Positions 52,766-62,000 of a stretch of DNA of 64,000 nt are shown here, piece by piece; position 1 is the stretch's first letter; every line of letters starts with the position of its first letter. Under the pieces are notes generated by a model. It saw only the letters and a list, made by a program, of their open reading frames with translations, made no database searches and was not told the DNA's origin. A program made the translations under genes and the position numbers. Source of the DNA: Bacteroidota bacterium (GTDB lineage Bacteria > Bacteroidota > Bacteroidia > Palsa-965); the NCBI GenBank assembly GCA_016194975.1, contig JACQAM010000022.1, forward strand, positions 186,001 through 250,000, in the 5' to 3' direction.

Positions 52766-53485
52766 TCACTTCACTTTATCGAATGTAGCAACCGGACGGA
52801 AGAGCCCGCGGCGATCGAGATTTTTCAGTTGATCCGGTGTGGCCGCCACTACGTAATAGGTCTGATCGGAAGATCGTGTGAATGGAGTAACGCATGAAAA
52901 AACGCCGGTGGAATCTACGGTTGATTTTTTTTCATCCATGCGGTCCGACATTTTTCTTTTTTCGTCTTTAGGCAACGAAGGAACAGCGATCGACAATTTA
53001 TTTTTGTGCAGCGTGATCTGCATTACTTTCCATTCCTCTTTATTATCGGCCGTAATATTTTTCATGCTCAGCCAGTAATCGCCGTTGAAAATTTTGAGCA
53101 CGGTATCTTTCCCCAGTTTGTAAACCTGTGTGTTACGCGTGACGATCGTTGCAGAATCATTATTCATTTTTTCCACGTAACGGTCTTCTCCTGCTTTGAA
53201 ATAATACTTTCCGTTTTTGCCTTTCGATAAACCAATTTTGGAAGTATCAGCAATGGGAATAGTGATGCGCGTGGGCCGAATGAGTGTCATGGAATTTGCG
53301 CGCACATAAAGAGAATCGTTGTTGCTCACATAATCGCCCTGCAGGGAAGCGGGAACTTCTTTGAGTGCAGGAACAGAATTCGGTTGTTGTGTTGTGAAAC
53401 GAACGTCGCCTTCGCAGGAAAAAAGAAGAAGGCAGGAGGCAGAAAGCAGTAAGCAGTAAAGAGAAGTTGTGCAGCGGAGATGCAT
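52766..53485 (-). CDS. Hypothetical lipoprotein
   Basis: No family was recognised. The 239-residue product has a lipoprotein signal peptide with lipobox LLFSC. A mostly beta domain follows (LQGDYVSNNDSLYVRANSMTL, TQVYKLGKDTVLKIFNGDYW, MQITLHKNKLSIAVPSL). The hydrophobic part of the signal peptide, SLYCLLLSASCLLLFSC, is encoded by repeat DNA (53428-53460) of the same kind as in the lipoprotein at 7231. The gene is on the same strand as the sulfur operon, but that operon has its own promoter. Confidence 0.65.
   Translation of the reverse strand: MHLRCTTSLYCLLLSASCLLLFSCEGDVRFTTQQPNSVPALKEVPASLQGDYVSNNDSLYVRANSMTLIRPTRITIPIADTSKIGLSKGKNGKYYFKAGEDRYVEKMNNDSATIVTRNTQVYKLGKDTVLKIFNGDYWLSMKNITADNKEEWKVMQITLHKNKLSIAVPSLPKDEKRKMSDRMDEKKSTVDSTGVFSCVTPFTRSSDQTYYVVAATPDQLKNLDRRGLFRPVATFDKVK
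53428..53460. repeat. CTGCTTACTGC-type repeat inside a signal peptide
   Basis: The minus strand reads TTTACTGCTTACTGCTTTCT followed by GCCTCCTGCC. It is in frame and encodes the hydrophobic core of the lipoprotein at 52766-53485. Compare 7849-7935. Confidence 0.65.
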
Positions 53486-53804
53486 TGTGCGTGATTAGGT
53501 AAGTAAATCTATGTAAAAATCGTGCCAATGAAATTCAAGAATTCAAAGATTCAAGATTCAAAGATTCAAGGATTGGGAAATTCAATTATTGGGCCGTGGT
53601 ATAAGAGGCTGTTTAAATTTCATCCTTCTGTTTTGTTATGCGCCATTTTTGTTCATCCTTCCCTGCCCGCCCACGCACGACCCATTTTCCTTTAGCAGGC
53701 GGGGTTGCATTTCTTGGCCGTAGTCGCTCCACTATGGCCTGCTGCACCTATGCCGTTTTTTACTATATTCACTATGGCAAATTAACCCTCTAATCCTTCT
53801 TCAC
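53486..53804. repeat. 319-base intergenic stretch made mainly of repeats
   Basis: It holds GATTCAAA/GATTCAAG tandem words (53533-53572) and then the 139-bp repeat at 53604-53742. No gene or convincing promoter was found; the SprB-repeat gene at 53805 begins at its right end. Confidence 0.6.
53604..53742. mobile_element. 139-bp interspersed repeat, copy A (possible MITE)
   Basis: It starts AGAGGCTGTTTAAATTTCA and ends CACTATGGCCTGC, and differs from copy B (62844-62982) at one of 139 positions. Its left end equals the arms of the hairpin at 29378-29420, so it looks like the terminus of a transposable element. No matching right inverted end or transposase was seen, so it may be a one-ended remnant. 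Confidence 0.65.
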
Positions 53805-55082
53805 ATGAAAAAATTCTACTCCATCCTATTATTTGCATGCGCAACTTTTTTTGCAAACGCAACGCAGCATACGATATTCGTTTATTGTACAGGAATAAAT
53901 CCTACGACTACCACCGCAGTTTGCGGCGACAGTATAAAATGGACCTGGGGCGGATGTTCAGACAGCGTTAGATCTACCCTCATTCCTGCTTGTGCTACTC
54001 CATGGTACTTTCCGATCAACACTACAACTCCTGTTTACACGGTAGTTCCCTGTGCGGGCAATTATAATTTTACGTGCTATTGCAACACCAGTTATTATTC
54101 AGGAATAATTGTTGTTTCCTGTTCTTCTCCTCTTACTGTTACCACTTCGCACACGAATGTTTTGTGTAACGGGCAATGCAACGGAACGGCTACGGCAACA
54201 GCAAGCGGGGGAACTGCGCCTTATACTTACTCATGGTCACCCGCAGGAGGAACAGCGCCAACTGCACCGGGATTGTGCGCCGGCAATTACACCGTTACAG
54301 TTATGGATGCTGTTGGTGCGACAGCCACTTCTACAGTTGCCATAACACAACCAACACCGCTCGCAGTAACTCCATCGCAGGTGAATGTTACCTGTAATGG
54401 TAATTGTAATGGAGTTGCTCAGGTAATTGTTTCCGGTGGTACGCCGGGTTATACTTATTCGTGGGCGCCTACAGGAACAACCACCTCTACTGCCAGCGGA
54501 CTTTGCCCGGGCAGCTATACGTGTACGATAGCGGATGCGAATGGTTGTACTATAACACAAACCTTCATAATCACCCAGCCAACAGCGCTCAGCGTTAATA
54601 CTTCAACTGTTCCTGCTTCCTGTAGTTCCTGCTGTGATGGATCTGCCTCTGCAATTGCAACGGGTGGAAATCCTGCTTACACGTACGTGTGGTCGCCGGG
54701 CGGACAAACGACAGCAACGATCACCAATCAATGCATAGGATCTTATACTTGTTGTGTGACGGATGCGAATGGATGCATGTCTTGCCAGGTGGTGACAATC
54801 ACATTTACGACCGGCGTGCAGGATCCGTCAGTAAAAAGTAATCTGAATTTATTCCCGAGCCCGGCCACTGAATTTCTGACGGTGAAAGAAACATTTGCAA
54901 ATTCTGTTTCTGCAACGATCACGGTTTCAAATATTCTTGGCGAAACTGTTTTCACGAAATCAGTTTCCGCAGCAGTCGAATTGAATGAAACGATAAATCT
55001 TGCAGGGTATGATCCGGGAGTTTATTTTATTTCCGTAAAAACTTCTTCCGGAACTTCCACGCGGAGATTTGTGAAAGAGTGA
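53805..55082 (+). CDS. T9SS-secreted SprB-repeat protein
   Basis: The 425-residue protein has a signal peptide (FYSILLFACATFFANA). Three SprB-type repeats of about 75 residues follow (100-330), each with VxCNGxCNGTA, GGTxxYTYSW, P-G-T, and GLCxGxYTVTVxDAxG. A C-terminal T9SS domain starts near 345 (LNLFPSPATEFLTV, SNILGETVFTKSV, PGVYFISV). SprB repeats occur in surface adhesins that support gliding in Flavobacterium. Three repeats make this a short member, and gliding is inference. The Cys-rich repeats are unusual in having paired CNGxCNG. Confidence 0.88.
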   Translation: MKKFYSILLFACATFFANATQHTIFVYCTGINPTTTTAVCGDSIKWTWGGCSDSVRSTLIPACATPWYFPINTTTPVYTVVPCAGNYNFTCYCNTSYYSGIIVVSCSSPLTVTTSHTNVLCNGQCNGTATATASGGTAPYTYSWSPAGGTAPTAPGLCAGNYTVTVMDAVGATATSTVAITQPTPLAVTPSQVNVTCNGNCNGVAQVIVSGGTPGYTYSWAPTGTTTSTASGLCPGSYTCTIADANGCTITQTFIITQPTALSVNTSTVPASCSSCCDGSASAIATGGNPAYTYVWSPGGQTTATITNQCIGSYTCCVTDANGCMSCQVVTITFTTGVQDPSVKSNLNLFPSPATEFLTVKETFANSVSATITVSNILGETVFTKSVSAAVELNETINLAGYDPGVYFISVKTSSGTSTRRFVKE

Positions 55083-55322
55083 AAAGCAGAAGGCAGCAGT
55101 AGTTGTCAGCGGCAGTCTGAATTTGAAAAATGTTTGACGTTTGATGAAAAGCCACGAAGTTCAAAGGAAGTCACAGGAGAAAATTTAAAGTGATGCAGTG
55201 ACAACGCTTAGCCCCGGTGCATGCATTTCCCGAATACGTTCGGGATTGCATGCGACGGGAACGCAGAAAATTCAGTGAGCAGAAGTTGCGCTCCTAAAAA
55301 AAATTCAGAAAAAAAATTGAAA
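55083..55322. repeat. Intergenic repeats and GCATGCA hairpin
   Basis: This 240-base gap has GCAGAAGGCAGCAG and GTTGTCAGCGGCAG words. It also has a hairpin, GCATGCATTTCCCGAA (55219-55234) with TTCGGGATTGCATGC (55239-55253). No coding frame is convincing. Confidence 0.5.
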
Positions 55323-55730
55323 TCAATTTCTCCGGTGATTCTTCACGTACTCCGTCATGTAATCGACGATCGTTTTTGTTTCGGTGCCGGGAGGAAATAA
55401 TTTTCCGACTCCCATTTCATTCAGCTTTTTCATATCGGCATCGGGAATAATTCCTCCGCCGGTGAGCAGCACATCGCCGAGATTTTTTTCTTTCATGAGT
55501 TTCATGATCTTCGGAAAAACGGTCATGTGCGCGCCCGAGAGAATACTTACGCCAATCACATCCACATCTTCCTGCAGCGCGGCATTCACCACCATCTCGG
55601 GAGTTTGACGAAGGCCGGTGTAAATAACTTCCATCCCCGCATCGCGCAAAAAACTTGCAATCACTTTTGCTCCGCGGTCATGCCCGTCGAGGCCAACTTT
55701 TGCAACGAGAACACGGATGGGACGATTCAT
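55323..55730 (-). CDS. Cobalamin-binding subunit of a methylmalonyl-CoA mutase-type enzyme
   Basis: The 135-residue protein is a stand-alone B12-binding domain. The cofactor-binding signature is GLDGHDRG (DxHxxG, residues 14-21), followed by GVSILSGAH and [12 protein letters not shown]. It corresponds to the C-terminal part of methylmalonyl-CoA mutase or the small subunit of isobutyryl-CoA-type mutases. These make branched acyl-CoA rearrangements with adenosylcobalamin. The large catalytic subunit is not in this window. Confidence 0.9.
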   Translation of the reverse strand: MNRPIRVLVAKVGLDGHDRGAKVIASFLRDAGMEVIYTGLRQTPEMVVNAALQEDVDVIGVSILSGAHMTVFPKIMKLMKEKNLGDVLLTGGGIIPDADMKKLNEMGVGKLFPPGTETKTIVDYMTEYVKNHRRN

Positions 55731-55744
55731 TTGGTAAAGATAAG

Positions 55745-55891
55745 AGTTGTCAGTTGTCAGTGTCAGCGGCAGTTGTCAGCGTTAGTGTAAACGTTTTTAT
55801 TCGGTTATAAACAGATATAAATTTATTCCAAGGACACGTTCTGAATCCTGACAACTGACAACTGAATCCTGACAACCGCCGCTGACAACTG
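55745..55891. repeat. TTGTCAG inverted repeat arrays
   Basis: TTGTCAG words repeat on the plus strand at 55745-55782. The complementary CTGACAAC words repeat at 55847-55891, so the gap forms a large imperfect palindrome between the B12 gene and the ABC permease gene. No gene was seen in it. Confidence 0.6.
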
Positions 55892-55899
55892 TAAACTTC

Positions 55900-57126
55900 C
55901 TAAGCTAATTTCAGAACATTCCTCTTGAAAAACACCTGGCTGAGAATCATCATTCCTGTTCCGATGAGAAATAACATGAGCGGGCGAAGCAGAAATGCGG
56001 TATCGCTGAATGCGAGATTTCTCCAATAGATATCGTAAAATCCCTGGATGCTCCAGTAGTTGACGGAGAAGAGCGACATTTTCTGCATAAACGCAGGCAT
56101 GAGAAAAGTGGGAATCATACTTCCACCGATGGCCGACATGGAAAGCACGATGATGGAAGAAAGCATTTGCACCTGCTGGCGACTTTTTGCAATGGAAGCG
56201 AGGAACATTCCGAATCCTGCGCAGGCGTAGGCGGTGGTGAGCATCATGAGTAGGAGCGCAGGAACATTTTTTCCGAGATCGAGATGAAATGCATATGATG
56301 CGTAGAGAAACAAAACAGAAAGCTGCATAAGCGCGAGCAGGATAGATGCAATAGTTTTTCCGAGGAGAATGTGAATGGATTTAACCGGCGAATAAAGCAA
56401 ACGTTTTAAAGTTCCGTTCTCTTTTTCTTCGAGCATGCCTGCGCCCATTGCAGCGAGTCCGAATAAAAGCATCATCACCGCAGTACCGGCAACCGCTTGT
56501 ATCAATCCGGGACTACTTTGTTTTTCTTCTACAACAGATGACATTTCAATATTGATAGGCGGGCCGCCGCTGTTATCACCGCCGCCGAAATTTGAAGCGA
56601 ACATGTTCTGCATATTTGATTTTGCTGAAGAGTCGAGTGGGGCGCCGCCGTTCATCTTCTCTACTTTTTTCATTACACGTTTCATCACAAAATCTTTTCC
56701 TATCATGCGCATGAGACTGCTCATGAGCGCCTGCTGCATCATTCCTGTTTCTGCTGCTTTAGAAGGATCGTATTTCATTTCGAGTGGCAGGGGATTTGCA
56801 TTCTCCAGCGAATCGCCGAAACCTTTATTGAAAATGAGCAATTCACTTTCTTCCCCGGTTTTCACAAGACGTGTTCCGGAGTCGAGCGGAATTCTTGTAA
56901 CAGAAATATTTTTCAGCGAATCGATTTGTGTGATAATGTCTTTGCTGCTTTTCGTCTGATCGAGATCGGCCACGAGCAAATTCATTGGTTTGGCATTGTG
57001 TTCGCGTTCTCCGCCAAAAGCCATTGCGAAAATGGAGATGAGCGCAACAGGCATGAAAAAAGTCATCAGCAGTGCACGGCGATCGGTGATGAAAAGCTTA
57101 ATGTCTTTGAGAGCGATTTTTATCAT
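55900..57126 (-). CDS. ABC-2 type transporter permease
   Basis: The 408-residue protein has an N-terminal membrane segment (LLMTFFMPVALISIFAMAFGG), a large periplasmic domain (about 40-215), and then five membrane segments in the ABC2_membrane pattern (GTAVMMLLFGLAAMGAGMLEEKENGTLKRLLYSPV). It forms the export channel together with the ATPase encoded upstream (79 bases away). The cargo is not known. Drug, lipid or polysaccharide export are all possible. Confidence 0.88.
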   Translation of the reverse strand: MIKIALKDIKLFITDRRALLMTFFMPVALISIFAMAFGGEREHNAKPMNLLVADLDQTKSSKDIITQIDSLKNISVTRIPLDSGTRLVKTGEESELLIFNKGFGDSLENANPLPLEMKYDPSKAAETGMMQQALMSSLMRMIGKDFVMKRVMKKVEKMNGGAPLDSSAKSNMQNMFASNFGGGDNSGGPPINIEMSSVVEEKQSSPGLIQAVAGTAVMMLLFGLAAMGAGMLEEKENGTLKRLLYSPVKSIHILLGKTIASILLALMQLSVLFLYASYAFHLDLGKNVPALLLMMLTTAYACAGFGMFLASIAKSRQQVQMLSSIIVLSMSAIGGSMIPTFLMPAFMQKMSLFSVNYWSIQGFYDIYWRNLAFSDTAFLLRPLMLFLIGTGMMILSQVFFKRNVLKLA

Positions 57127-57179
57127 GGGAGGATTACTTGGTGGAAGGATTACGGATTTAAACTGATGTAAGGATGATT

Positions 57180-57206
57180 GTCAGACTGAGCTTGTCGAAG
57201 GCTGAC
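57180..57206. repeat. ACTGAGCTTGTCGAAG repeat hairpin
   Basis: GTCAG and CTGAC surround ACTGAGCTTGTCGAAGG. The word is a widespread bacterial intergenic repeat. It abuts the stop codon of the ABC ATPase gene. Confidence 0.5.
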
Positions 57207-58132
57207 TAATCTCTCAATTGTTTTCCCGTGAGTTTTAAAAAGATGGTTTCGAGATTTACTTTTTGAATGTCAATGTGCGAAAGTTCGAGCCCGGCTTCGG
57301 CGCACTGATTGATGGCGCGTGGAAGATCGGACCGAAGATCGTTGCTGGCAAAAATAATTTCTCCGTCAGAAAGTGTGTATTCTCCTTTGAGATGATCTTT
57401 TATTTTCTGTTCCGTTCCATTACCGGCATTTGTGTAGCGTACAAGAATGGATTCTTTCATTTTCGAAAAATCTCTCAGCTCTTTTAAAGTTCCCTGCACA
57501 ATGATCTCTCCTTTGTCAATGATCCCGATACGATCGCAGAAACGTTCTGCTTCTTCCATGTAATGTGTGGTGTACACAATGGTCATTCCTCGCTTGTGTA
57601 ATTTTTCCACCACTTCGAAAATGAGATTGCGGCTCTGCGGATCGATACCAACTGTGGGTTCATCCATGAAAAGAATTTTCGGTTCGTGTAAAAGTGCGGA
57701 GGCGATGTTGATGCGGCGTTTCATTCCGCCGGAATAATCTTTCACTTTATCATTTTTCCTGTCGGAGAGCCCGAGCAGTTCAAGCGTTTCATCAATTCTT
57801 TTATTCAGCAGATTTTTTTCCACGTCATACAGTGAGCCCCAGAATTCCAGATTCTGCAGTGCAGTGAGTTTATCATACAAAGCGATCTCCTGCGGAACAA
57901 CGCCGATTATTTTTTTGCATGCAGTTTTATTTTTATCGAGCGGCATTCCGTTGATCATGATCGTTCCGCTGTCCGGATCGAGAATGGTGCTGATGATGGA
58001 AATGGTTGTTGTTTTTCCCGCGCCGTTTGGTCCGAGCAAACCGTAGAATTCTCCGTCGGCAATGGAGAAAGAAATTCCATTGAGCGCCACCTGTGTGCCG
58101 TAGGATTTTTTTAGATCTTTTACTTCTATCAT
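57206..58132 (-). CDS. ABC transporter ATP-binding protein
   Basis: The 308-residue protein energises the ABC-2 exporter. It has Walker A GPNGAGKTT, the Q-loop VVPQEIALYD, the signature SGGMKRR, Walker B ILFMDEPTVGID and the switch histidine in YTTHYM. A C-terminal DUF4162-type extension (about 220-308) is typical of drug- or antibiotic-exporting DrrA-like ATPases. It precedes the permease gene, same strand. Confidence 0.93.
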   Translation of the reverse strand: MIEVKDLKKSYGTQVALNGISFSIADGEFYGLLGPNGAGKTTTISIISTILDPDSGTIMINGMPLDKNKTACKKIIGVVPQEIALYDKLTALQNLEFWGSLYDVEKNLLNKRIDETLELLGLSDRKNDKVKDYSGGMKRRINIASALLHEPKILFMDEPTVGIDPQSRNLIFEVVEKLHKRGMTIVYTTHYMEEAERFCDRIGIIDKGEIIVQGTLKELRDFSKMKESILVRYTNAGNGTEQKIKDHLKGEYTLSDGEIIFASNDLRSDLPRAINQCAEAGLELSHIDIQKVNLETIFLKLTGKQLRD

Positions 58133-58359
58133 GAGGGAGGATTACGGATTTATACGAAGACTACGCCCGCCTGCCAATGCGAGGGCTTGCGCTGCTGCGG
58201 GCAGGGATTACGAATTACGCGAATATACAAATTACGCTATACGGAGTAGCACAAATTGTCTGCCTGCCGGGCGGCCTGATAAATTGTAAATCGTACAGTA
58301 CAAATTGTACATTTACTGCGGTTGTTTTCTCAGTACTAACAAACTCAAAAAAAATTGTC

Positions 58360-58806
58360 ATGGAACACATCAATCATTACACCAATCTGGTGGAAGAAGT
58401 AATCCGCGATCTCGGCGTAGATCCGGCAACTGCACGCGGTGAAAAACCCGGTACTTGGAATATGCGCCTTGGTTCTGCAAACGTTTGGATCGATGTTTGG
58501 CAGTCGAAAGACAAAGATGGAAATCCCGTTGACGGAGGATACATGCAGATCATGGCTCCCATTTGTGAAGTGCCTGTAGAAAACCAGGCGGCATTCACCA
58601 AAGAATTACTCGAGATCAATCACACGCTTTACGGAGTGGGTTTCACTATTTTCGAAAAGTGGGCGTACATCAAAGCGATCCGCGAACTCGAAGGACTCGA
58701 CAAATCGGAAGTGCGCGCAACATTTGACCGTATCGGAATTTATGCCGATGATTATGATGATGTGTTGAAAGCGAAATACTGGCCGGCGCAGGGTGGAAGG
58801 GGGTAA
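58360..58806 (+). CDS. YbjN-domain protein (T3SS-chaperone-like fold)
   Basis: The 148-residue protein is soluble and acidic, with PGTWNMRLGSANVWIDVW, GGYMQIMAPICEVP and NHTLYGVGFTIFEKWAYIKAIRELEGLD. These fit the YbjN/type III chaperone-like family. Members bind protein partners and their roles are mostly unknown. I chose ATG at 58360; the longer frame runs through intergenic repeats. It is a single gene with its own terminator. Confidence 0.75.
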   Translation: MEHINHYTNLVEEVIRDLGVDPATARGEKPGTWNMRLGSANVWIDVWQSKDKDGNPVDGGYMQIMAPICEVPVENQAAFTKELLEINHTLYGVGFTIFEKWAYIKAIRELEGLDKSEVRATFDRIGIYADDYDDVLKAKYWPAQGGRG

Positions 58807-58912
58807 CAGCGGCCGTCCGACCGGGTCATCCCCGTCCGTACCGGCACGGGCGGGCGGGCGGGAAGTTGTAAGCGGCAGCAGGCAGAATGCATTAGATTAA
58901 AAAGCACAAGGG

Positions 58913-58942
58913 AAGAGATTCGGGAAATCGGGTCTCTTTTTT
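58913..58942 (+). terminator. Intrinsic terminator of the YbjN-type gene
   Basis: AAGAGAUUCG (58913-58922) pairs fully with CGGGUCUCUU (58929-58938) through ten pairs, two of them G-U, around GGAAAU. It is followed by a T-run. It lies about 105 bases after the stop; the intervening bases are GC-rich CGGGCGGGCGGG repeats. Confidence 0.8.
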
Positions 58943-59019
58943 ATTGCCGTAGACACAAGTTGTGTAATAGCACAACCTCCATTTGTTCCCGCCAATTATT
59001 ACTCATTATCAATTATACA

Positions 59020-62000
59020 TTATTCATTAACATACTCCGGGAATCCCACTGAAAAAGTGGTCCCTTTATCTTTCGCTGTTTCAAACCAGATGGTTCCATT
59101 GCAACTCTCCACAATATTTTTTACCATCGCAAGTCCTAATCCCATTCCTGTGGTCTTGGTCGTGAAATTTGGAACAAAAATTTTATCGAGCACTTCATCT
59201 GCAATTCCATGGCCGTTGTCTTTCACTGCCACAATGAAATTTTTTCCGTGCCGGGAAAGTGTAACCTCTATTTTTCCTTTGCGGTCTTCGGGAATGGCCT
59301 GTATCGCATTGCGGAATAAATTATTGAACACACGAAGCAATTGTTCCTTGTCAGCAAAAATTATTGCCGTGTTGATCCCATTGTCCTTGAAAGTAAAATC
59401 CGTACGCTCGCTGGTTTCATGAAAAAGATCGATTGCATTTTTTACCAATGAGCGCAGGTCCATTTCTTCATTGCTCGGTTTCGGCATTTTTGCAAAATCA
59501 GAAAATGCTCCTGCAATGGAAGAAAGCGTATCGATCTGTTCGAGCATTGTTTTCGTCAACCGTTCTACTTTCTGATCGATGTCGGGCGCCTTGTCGCGGT
59601 ACGCACGCTCGAGCAGTTGTATGCTCAGGCGCATAGGCGTAAGCGGATTTTTTATTTCGTGCGCCACCTGCTTCGCCATTTCTCTCCACGCACTTTCTCT
59701 TTCGCTCTGTGCAAGTAACTCCGCGCTCGTGGCGAGTTCCATGATCATGCGGTTGTATTCGCTCACGAGCGATCCTATCTCGTCTTTATTTTTCCATTCG
59801 ATCTGATCCGATTTTCTTCCGAGTTTCACCTGGCGCATTTTATCCTGTATCAATCGCAGTGGATGCGTGAGATAATTGGAAATGAAAATTGCCGCGAGAA
59901 CAGAAAGAGCAAAAAGGAAAACGTACACGTTAATGAGCGCAACGAGGAAGGAAGAAATTTCTTTCTGGAGATCACTTTGTTTTGCGAAGTAGGGAAGATT
60001 GATATACGCCTGCACATTTCCGTTTCCGTCTTTGAGCGGAAAATACGCGGAGAGATAAGCGAGGTTACCGATGTTCTCATCGTGAATGAATTCCGATTGT
60101 TTGCGGATGCTGAGTTGCGTATAAGCTTCAGGATTCATTTTCCTTCCCGTCAATCCTTCGTCGTAAATTTTCGGGCGCGATGTGGCGTAGAGATTTCCCT
60201 TTACATCGAACAGGTTGATGTCGGTGAAAAAAGTATTGGAAAGAATTTTCAGAACATAAGTAGCGTAGTCGCGGTAATTGTCCCTGAGTTTTGTGTCTGC
60301 AAGTTTTTCCTCCACTTCAAGGATCACAGAATGCCCTTTCTCTTCGATGATCTCGCTGTTCTTCGCCTGATATTGTTGTTTGATGTAATAAATGGATCCT
60401 CCTCCGAAAAGAGCGAGAGAAACTAAAACGATGATCACCAGTACAAGCTGTATCCTGTATTTGAAACTGAGATTTGAAAAAGTAAATCCAACCGTGAGGA
60501 TCTGTCGAAGTGAAAGTGCCGCGATGAGCAGTAAACTGAAAATGGCGAAGATGTAGGAAAAACTGGTTGTTACATTCAGCCAGTCTTCATCGGGTTTACT
60601 GAGAATGACCACCGTTTCTTTATCGGGACGATGCACTAAATGACACCACCCGTCTATTTCATGAAATTTATTCAGCGCATTATCTTTCCCGAACTGATCT
60701 TGCGCAAGCGAATATTGGAATTTTCCGGAATGGCCCACGAGTTGCCCGTTCTTGTATTTCGCATAAGAATAATTCTGCAGTTTCTGGTTGATGCCCAACT
60801 CGCGATCGAGTAATAATTCCGGGAAACCAATTTCTTCCGACATCAGTTTTGAATCGAGCTCAACGATGAGCGTTCCGCGGCCGAGAAAACTTTCATGCCC
60901 CGGTTCCTGCAGGATAAGTTTCACCAGATAACTGATGCGGCCGGATGTACTGTTGAGGTAATAAAAATTCTGGCTGAACGTGGGAACGCCGAATTTCTCA
61001 ATGAGCTCATCGTACTTCGTGATGTTGTCGGAAAGCACTCCGTTCCCTTTGAGCATGGGCGTGCACATCGTATCGAAGAAAGAAACTTTTGTTTCGTAGC
61101 GGTCCCAGTATCCCGAAAAATATTGTTGCTTCACTCTTTTCTCGAATAAACTGAAATCTGCACCGGGCGGTTGCGACAAACGAATAAGCGCAGTATCGTG
61201 CGCCAATTTATTTTCAAATTCAGTAAAGAGATGTTCGCCTATAGGATCTTGTTCCGCCGCAATTTTTTCTGCAAAGAGTTCACGGCTGTCGTGTTCTTTG
61301 TGCATGCTTTCCTTGAGCAGCATGTGGGTTGTGTAGAATGCAAAAATGAAAACGAGAAAAACAATAAGAGAGAAAGTGTAAGTCGTTTCATCAGGATCTT
61401 TTCTCCACAGCATCAGGATGAGGATCACTGCGTAGGGCCACATATCGGCAATGAGATCCACATTTCCGAAAAGATGAAGAACGCCGGCTTGCAGGAGCGC
61501 TGCGGCAATAAAAATATTCCATCGCGTAGCAGGAGAAATAAAAAGATGCTGGAATACACGCACGCAACGGTCAACGACAATAAAAAATCCCGAGAGCAGG
61601 ATCGCGATCAAACCGAAACCGGTATAGCTGTACCTGTTCAACCCGAAAAGATCATTCACATTAAAAGAGATGTCGGAATTTTTCACCAGCCCGATGATCA
61701 TTCCATTGATGGCCCAGGTGCAGAATGAAGGAACGCAGAGCAGCAGTAAACCGAGAATGATCCTGTTCACCGGCTTCATGGTTTTCGGGAAAGAAACTTT
61801 GCGGAGATGCTTTGTGAATTTCACGCAAATGAAAAGTAAAAGCACTGCATTGATGATGAAATCACCGAGATTGGAATTCCAGAACGATTCTGCATCGCCG
61901 TAATCTTTCGGGCCGAAGAGTGCAAGATCATAGAAGGAAGAAGGAAAATGGATCCTGATGGAAAGAAAACGCAACAGCACCAGCGAAGCGACGAAGATCA

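Noticed and set aside
53604-53742. A small gene inside the 139-bp repeat
   Set aside because: The longest frames have no start context, and the element lies in different frames and contexts in its two copies.
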